From Thermoplasmata archaeon (GTDB taxonomy: Archaea > Thermoplasmatota > Thermoplasmata > Thermoplasmatales > Thermoplasmataceae), in assembly GCA_015520045.1 (NCBI GenBank), contig WAQW01000036.1:1-64000 (forward strand): a stretch of 64,000 nucleotides of DNA. Direction: 5' to 3'. Position numbers and translations under genes: made by a program. Below, one piece after another: positions 59,887 through 64,000 of this stretch; within the stretch, counting starts at the first letter, position 1; each line of letters opens with the position of its first letter. A model generated the notes under the pieces. The model had not been told where the DNA came from and searched no databases. It worked only from the letters and a program-made list of their open reading frames with translations.

Positions 59887-60260
59887 TCTTCGCCCTCCAG
59901 TATCCTCACAATTATTCTGCCAGTTGCCGTCAGGGAAACGGGACGAGGACTGTGCCTCTCTCCGTATTGGATCAGACCCATGTCTCTTAGGATTCTTGCG
60001 TTGAGCTTAAAGGTTGAAATGGCTCTCTGATACCTTTCACCAAAATGCTCAAACAATGTGTTCAGAGATCTGTTCTCAGATTCGCCCCTTCTGCCTACTC
60101 CCTTCTCACGTTCCGGGATAGAGCTTTCATACTGCGATACCTTTTTCAGAATTCCAATCTGCATCTCGTTAAGAGCTTTCTCCACCAGAATTCGTACAGT
60201 TCTTAGAAAATCAACTGTGAGAGCGGAGGATCCTAATAGCTCCTCAAAAATCATGGCCAT
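59883..60260 (-). CDS. Hypothetical protein with C-terminal winged-helix-like segment; possible aromatic-pathway regulator
   Basis: STFKLNARILRDMGLIQYGERHSPRPVSLTATGRIIVRILEGEE; 4-nt overlap with aroF, divergent from trpC. Confidence 0.5.
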   Translation of the reverse strand: MAMIFEELLGSSALTVDFLRTVRILVEKALNEMQIGILKKVSQYESSIPEREKGVGRRGESENRSLNTLFEHFGERYQRAISTFKLNARILRDMGLIQYGERHSPRPVSLTATGRIIVRILEGEE

Positions 60261-60464
60261 TGGAAGGGCATCACATCCGTAGATGACGGCCCTCGATATT
60301 GGGATGGCAACACCCCTTGTCCCTTTCCTAACACAGAATGTGTGTCTGTCATTGTCAGGCTGAATTCACAATCGTATTTAAATGATTAGCCGGAGGAGGC
60401 TGGCTATCGGCTGTACAATATTATCGGGCTAAACGATTAAGTAAACGGATTCTCTGCCATTGCT

Positions 60465-60545
60465 ATGACAGCTTTCAGTGGTGATGGCTTTTGGCCTCTC
60501 TCGGTCAATTCTTGGAAACAGAGGAAAAAACCGTGTTATTGCTGA
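60465..60545 (+). CDS. Possible small leader ORF with two Trp codons (26 aa) overlapping the trpC start
   Basis: MTAFSGDGFWPLSVNSWKQRKKPCYC*, first ATG after the likely TATA box, out of frame with trpC. Confidence 0.2.
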   Translation: MTAFSGDGFWPLSVNSWKQRKKPCYC

Positions 60546-61164
60546 AATTAAACCTTTTTCCCCCACAAGAGGTGACCTCCTGAATGGCAGAAACCCGTTT
60601 GAAATTCTAAAACAGTATGAGGATAATGGCGCAATCGCAATATCCTACATCACGGAGAAAACACACTTTAGAGGGAACAAGCGACTCTTTGCTCAAATAT
60701 GTGAACTGACTGAGCTTCCGGTTCTGAGGAAAGATTTCATAGTATCGAGAGGGGAGATCGAGGATACGGCACAGCTTGGTGGATCTGCAGTATTACTGAT
60801 CGCCAGAATTCTGCAATGGGATCTGGCGGAGATGGTGGATGTTGCCCTATCACAAGGCATAGATCCTGTGATTGAGATCCATCATGAAGATGAACTACAC
60901 TATCTCAGAGACATAGTAAGAGCTATTGTTGGGATCAACAACCGTGACATCTCAAATGTAGAACGTGATGATGGTTCCATCAATGTCACCAGAAGGATCG
61001 CACCTATCGTTCCGAAGAGATTCTTGAAGATAACAGAGAGTGGAATCTGGGAGATCAATCAGTTGAGGGAACTTCTACAGTTTGTGGATGCAGCACTCAT
61101 TGGAACCTCTCTGATGGTCTCACCAGATCCAGGAACTAAACTCAGAGAATTTGTGGGGGTATAG
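60484..61164 (+). CDS. trpC: Indole-3-glycerol phosphate synthase
   Basis: VIAEIKPFSPTRG, LRKDFIVSRGEI, VGINNRDIS, ITESGI. Confidence 0.95.
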   Translation: MAFGLSRSILGNRGKNRVIAEIKPFSPTRGDLLNGRNPFEILKQYEDNGAIAISYITEKTHFRGNKRLFAQICELTELPVLRKDFIVSRGEIEDTAQLGGSAVLLIARILQWDLAEMVDVALSQGIDPVIEIHHEDELHYLRDIVRAIVGINNRDISNVERDDGSINVTRRIAPIVPKRFLKITESGIWEINQLRELLQFVDAALIGTSLMVSPDPGTKLREFVGV

Positions 61165-62135
61165 TGTTGCTGTCAGAGATAATGCATGGAAAAAAACCTG
61201 ACTATGATGAGGCATATGAGTTGTTTAGCATTCTCGTCAGCGAAGATGATACAAGAATAGCAGCATATTTGACATCTATGGAGGTTATCGGATATACGCC
61301 TGAAATGGTGGCTGGTTTTGCTGCAGCAATGCGCGACAACTCAGTTAAATTGAGACTTGGAAGCGTGGCTGACACAGCTGGCACGGGTGGTGACCGTTCA
61401 AACACAATCAATGTTAGCACTGCTGCATCACTCATACTCTCCAGTTTCACTGGAGTCGCAAAACACGGGAACCGATCGGTCACGTCCCGGAGCGGTTCTG
61501 CAGACATCCTGGAGAAGATGGGAATAGATCCTCTCTTGAAACCTGCTGATGCACTTTCACTCTACCGGAAAACTGGTTTTACCTTCCTGTATGCACCCCT
61601 CTATCATCCGAGCTTGAAAAACATAATGCAAATCAGAAGAAAGCTTGGTTTCAGGACTATATTCAACCTGTTGGGACCGCTATCGAATCCTGCTGCCCCC
61701 ACCCAACAGATGATAGGTGTGAGTTCCCTGGAAATGCTTGATGTCATTGCACATGCGCTGCCGTATCTGGAGGTTAAACACGCTCTGGTTGTTTACGGAA
61801 ATGGCATTGATGAAGTTAACCCGCAAGGGCCAACAGAAATTGCAGAGATAGAGGGTCATGATATCAGAAAGTATGCTCTCGATCCACGGGACATTGGACT
61901 TGAAAGGTCAGGTATTAAGGTATGTAAAGGGCCAGATGAAAGCGCGAAAAGAGTGATGGACGTATTCGCTGGAGGGGGGTCCATAGAGGACAGAAATTTC
62001 ATCGTTTTGAATGCAGCCGTTGCTCTCTATGCAGCAGACATCTGCGATTTGCCAGAATGTCCTGCTGAGGTTGTAGAAATACTCGGAGAGCCGATGCTTG
62101 AACATATGGAGGAGATTAAATGCTTTTTTCACTGA
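61164..62135 (+). CDS. trpD: Anthranilate phosphoribosyltransferase
   Basis: DTAGTGGDRSNTINVSTAAS, KHGNRSVTSRSGSADILE, GPLSNPA. Confidence 0.96.
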   Translation: MLLSEIMHGKKPDYDEAYELFSILVSEDDTRIAAYLTSMEVIGYTPEMVAGFAAAMRDNSVKLRLGSVADTAGTGGDRSNTINVSTAASLILSSFTGVAKHGNRSVTSRSGSADILEKMGIDPLLKPADALSLYRKTGFTFLYAPLYHPSLKNIMQIRRKLGFRTIFNLLGPLSNPAAPTQQMIGVSSLEMLDVIAHALPYLEVKHALVVYGNGIDEVNPQGPTEIAEIEGHDIRKYALDPRDIGLERSGIKVCKGPDESAKRVMDVFAGGGSIEDRNFIVLNAAVALYAADICDLPECPAEVVEILGEPMLEHMEEIKCFFH

Positions 62136-63379
62136 GGTACAGAGATCCTCTCAGCATATTCCATAACCTGAAAGAGTACGGCCATCCGGTCATTTTCGAG
62201 AGGAGAGTGGTTGAGAGTGGAAAAAGTGCGACCCTTGTGGCTGCGGATCCCGATATGCTGATAGAAACAAGCCGTGGGGGAACTTTCATAAATGGGGAGT
62301 TTTACTCCAGCGAAAAGAATCCGTTCAAAGCAGCTGCCGAGATACATCGGGAGTTCGGCGGGTATCTCTTTGGATACGTTCCGTATGGGCTGTTCTCTCA
62401 GAACAGAACCAGATATACAACTGCATCTTCCTGCTTTGGCCACTATACCGGAGCCTTTTTCTTTAACAAAAGAGACGGAAAGACATACTTTAATGGATAC
62501 GCACAGAACTTTGAGCCAGAAAGGGTTGTTCGGCGTGAGACAGAGAACTGGGAGACTGAGCCAGAATACAGCACAATAGATCAGGATGCCACTATGGATG
62601 ATTACAGGGAGATGGTGACCGATGCCAAGGATCATATCATGAATGGTAATGTTTACCAGCTGGTGCTTTCCCGTCAGTATAAAATTACCGGAGATTTCGA
62701 TGGCCTTTCGGTTCTGAAGAGGTTGAGGAACTACGGTTCCGGCAAGTACAATTTTTTGATGGATTTGAAAGATACCATTGTCGGTTCCTCCCCTGAGAGG
62801 CTCGCAACTGTTGAAAGCGGTCTTTTAACGGTCAACCCCATTGCCGGAACGCGTGGAAAGGATGATCTTCATAACATGAGAAGCAGTCTTTTGGATGACC
62901 AGAAAGAGGTGTCCGAGCATATCATGCTGGTAGATCTGGCAAGAAACGACGTCAGGATGGTCTCCAAGCCGGGATCCGTTATGCTGAGGAGAATGATGGA
63001 AGCTGTGAATTACGGATATGTCACCCACCTGGAGAGCGAGGTTACCGGGAAACTGTTAGACGGTTTTGATTCGTTTGATGCCCTGGAAGCTGTTTTTCCA
63101 GCAGGGACTCTTACAGGCGCCCCAAAAATAAGAGCAATGGAACTGATCAATAGAATGGAAAAAACAAGAAGACGGGTGTATGGTGGAGCTACGGGCATAA
63201 TAACACCCGATGGAAATGCTGATTTCGCCATAAACATACGAATGGTGGAGCTGAACAACCGTACCGCAAGGGTGAGAGCTGGAGCTGGAATAGTTGCTGA
63301 TTCCGTGCCAGAGAATGAATTCTTTGAAACTGAAGCCAAGATGTATCCAGTTCTCAGGGCGCTGGGAGTGAGGAAATGA
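62120..63379 (+). CDS. trpE: Anthranilate synthase component I
   Basis: GNVYQLVLSRQY, NPIAGTRGKDD, HIMLVDLARND, FPAGTLTGAPKIRAME. Confidence 0.96.
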   Translation: MLFSLRYRDPLSIFHNLKEYGHPVIFERRVVESGKSATLVAADPDMLIETSRGGTFINGEFYSSEKNPFKAAAEIHREFGGYLFGYVPYGLFSQNRTRYTTASSCFGHYTGAFFFNKRDGKTYFNGYAQNFEPERVVRRETENWETEPEYSTIDQDATMDDYREMVTDAKDHIMNGNVYQLVLSRQYKITGDFDGLSVLKRLRNYGSGKYNFLMDLKDTIVGSSPERLATVESGLLTVNPIAGTRGKDDLHNMRSSLLDDQKEVSEHIMLVDLARNDVRMVSKPGSVMLRRMMEAVNYGYVTHLESEVTGKLLDGFDSFDALEAVFPAGTLTGAPKIRAMELINRMEKTRRRVYGGATGIITPDGNADFAINIRMVELNNRTARVRAGAGIVADSVPENEFFETEAKMYPVLRALGVRK

Positions 63380-63954
63380 TTCTCATTATCGATAACCAGG
63401 ATTCATTTGTTTGGAACCTTGCCGATTATGTCTCACGCTTTACTGAGATGCGTGTGGTATCAAACTCCATTGCGTGGAAAGAGGTTAAACGTTCGTCTCC
63501 AGATGGCATCGTGATCTCCCCTGGTCCTGGTGCTCCTTCGGATCCTGAGTACACACAGAGAATTGAGCCAATCCTGAGAGAGTTCAGTGGGCCAATCCTG
63601 GGTGTATGCCTTGGCCACCAGATAATAGCCAGCGTTTTTGGTGGAAGTTTTAAAAGGGTAACCCCTGTTCATGGAAAAGTCTCACCGATCAGGCACGATG
63701 CAAAGGGACTCTTCAGAGGAATTCCAAACCCAATATCCGGGGGCAGATACCATTCTCTGGCTGTATCTCGGATACCTCCAGATTTTGAGGTTACGGCAAT
63801 TTCAGATGACGATCACCTCATAATGGGTATCAGACACAGGACCAAACCAATCTTTGGGCTTCAGTTTCATCCGGAAAGCGTTCTCACGGGGTACAGCTCC
63901 GGAACCGGGCTTAAGATTATTGAGAATTTCGTAAGAGTGGTGGAGGAACAATAA
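63376..63954 (+). CDS. trpG: Anthranilate synthase component II (glutamine amidotransferase)
   Basis: ISPGPGAPSDP, GVCLGHQ, FGLQFHPES. Confidence 0.96.
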   Translation: MILIIDNQDSFVWNLADYVSRFTEMRVVSNSIAWKEVKRSSPDGIVISPGPGAPSDPEYTQRIEPILREFSGPILGVCLGHQIIASVFGGSFKRVTPVHGKVSPIRHDAKGLFRGIPNPISGGRYHSLAVSRIPPDFEVTAISDDDHLIMGIRHRTKPIFGLQFHPESVLTGYSSGTGLKIIENFVRVVEEQ

Positions 63955-64000
63955 TGTTCGTGAAAATATGCGGTTTAAGGAGTACAGATGAGATGAGAAT
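63954..64000 (+). CDS. trpF: Phosphoribosylanthranilate isomerase, N-terminus (truncated at window end)
   Basis: ATG at 63954 gives MFVKICGLRSTDEMR, the typical TrpF start. Confidence 0.85.
   Translation, partial: MFVKICGLRSTDEMR

Noticed and set aside
60412-60417. TGTACA, the core of the methanogen TRP box, in the aroF/trpC divergent region
   Set aside because: Only one copy is present; a six-base palindrome of this kind is expected by chance and no TrpY homologue was seen.
1-64000. CRISPR array, prophage or insertion sequence
   Set aside because: No regularly spaced repeats, transposase, integrase or phage structural motifs were seen in the ORF track or intergenic sequence.

Overview
This 64 kb window reads as a gene-dense chromosomal segment of an archaeon. 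It most likely belongs to the Thermoplasmata/Thermoplasmatales, judging from the MCM, GGGP synthase, DGGGP synthase, ArcS, Csl4, LSm, Lhr and archaeal ApgM gene content and the short leaders; this taxonomic call is inference. Recognisable blocks, in order: a NuoF-like end plus a FdhA/NuoG-like formate dehydrogenase; one tRNA-Gln(CTG); an NAD-salvage/CysRS operon; pyruvate kinase with a first DAHP synthase; UbiE-DUF424-MCM; ApgM, an FKBP-type PPIase and a SpoU methyltransferase; an aldehyde/2-oxoacid metabolism cluster (two ALDHs, a benzoylformate-decarboxylase-like ThDP enzyme, a 2-hydroxyacid dehydrogenase, an HHE protein, an SCP2-like protein and an Fe-ADH); a MoxR/DUF58/membrane-protein locus ending in a 953-aa repeat-containing surface protein; ArcS/Csl4/LSm; an HTH-10 regulator divergent from an orphan polytopic His-rich membrane protein; Lhr; PurL-PurS; the archaeal lipid pair GGGPS-UbiA; a PadR/MFS pair; a second DAHP synthase with a possible regulator; and trpC-D-E-G-F. 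I saw no rRNA, CRISPR array, insertion sequence or prophage. The best second-look items are the MoxR/DUF58/surface-protein locus, the orphan membrane protein with tandem palindromes at its promoter, the Trp-codon-containing small ORF overlapping the trpC start, the tandem 11-bp repeats between PadR and MFS, and several enzymes with altered motifs. All family calls are by eye from translations; no database search was run.
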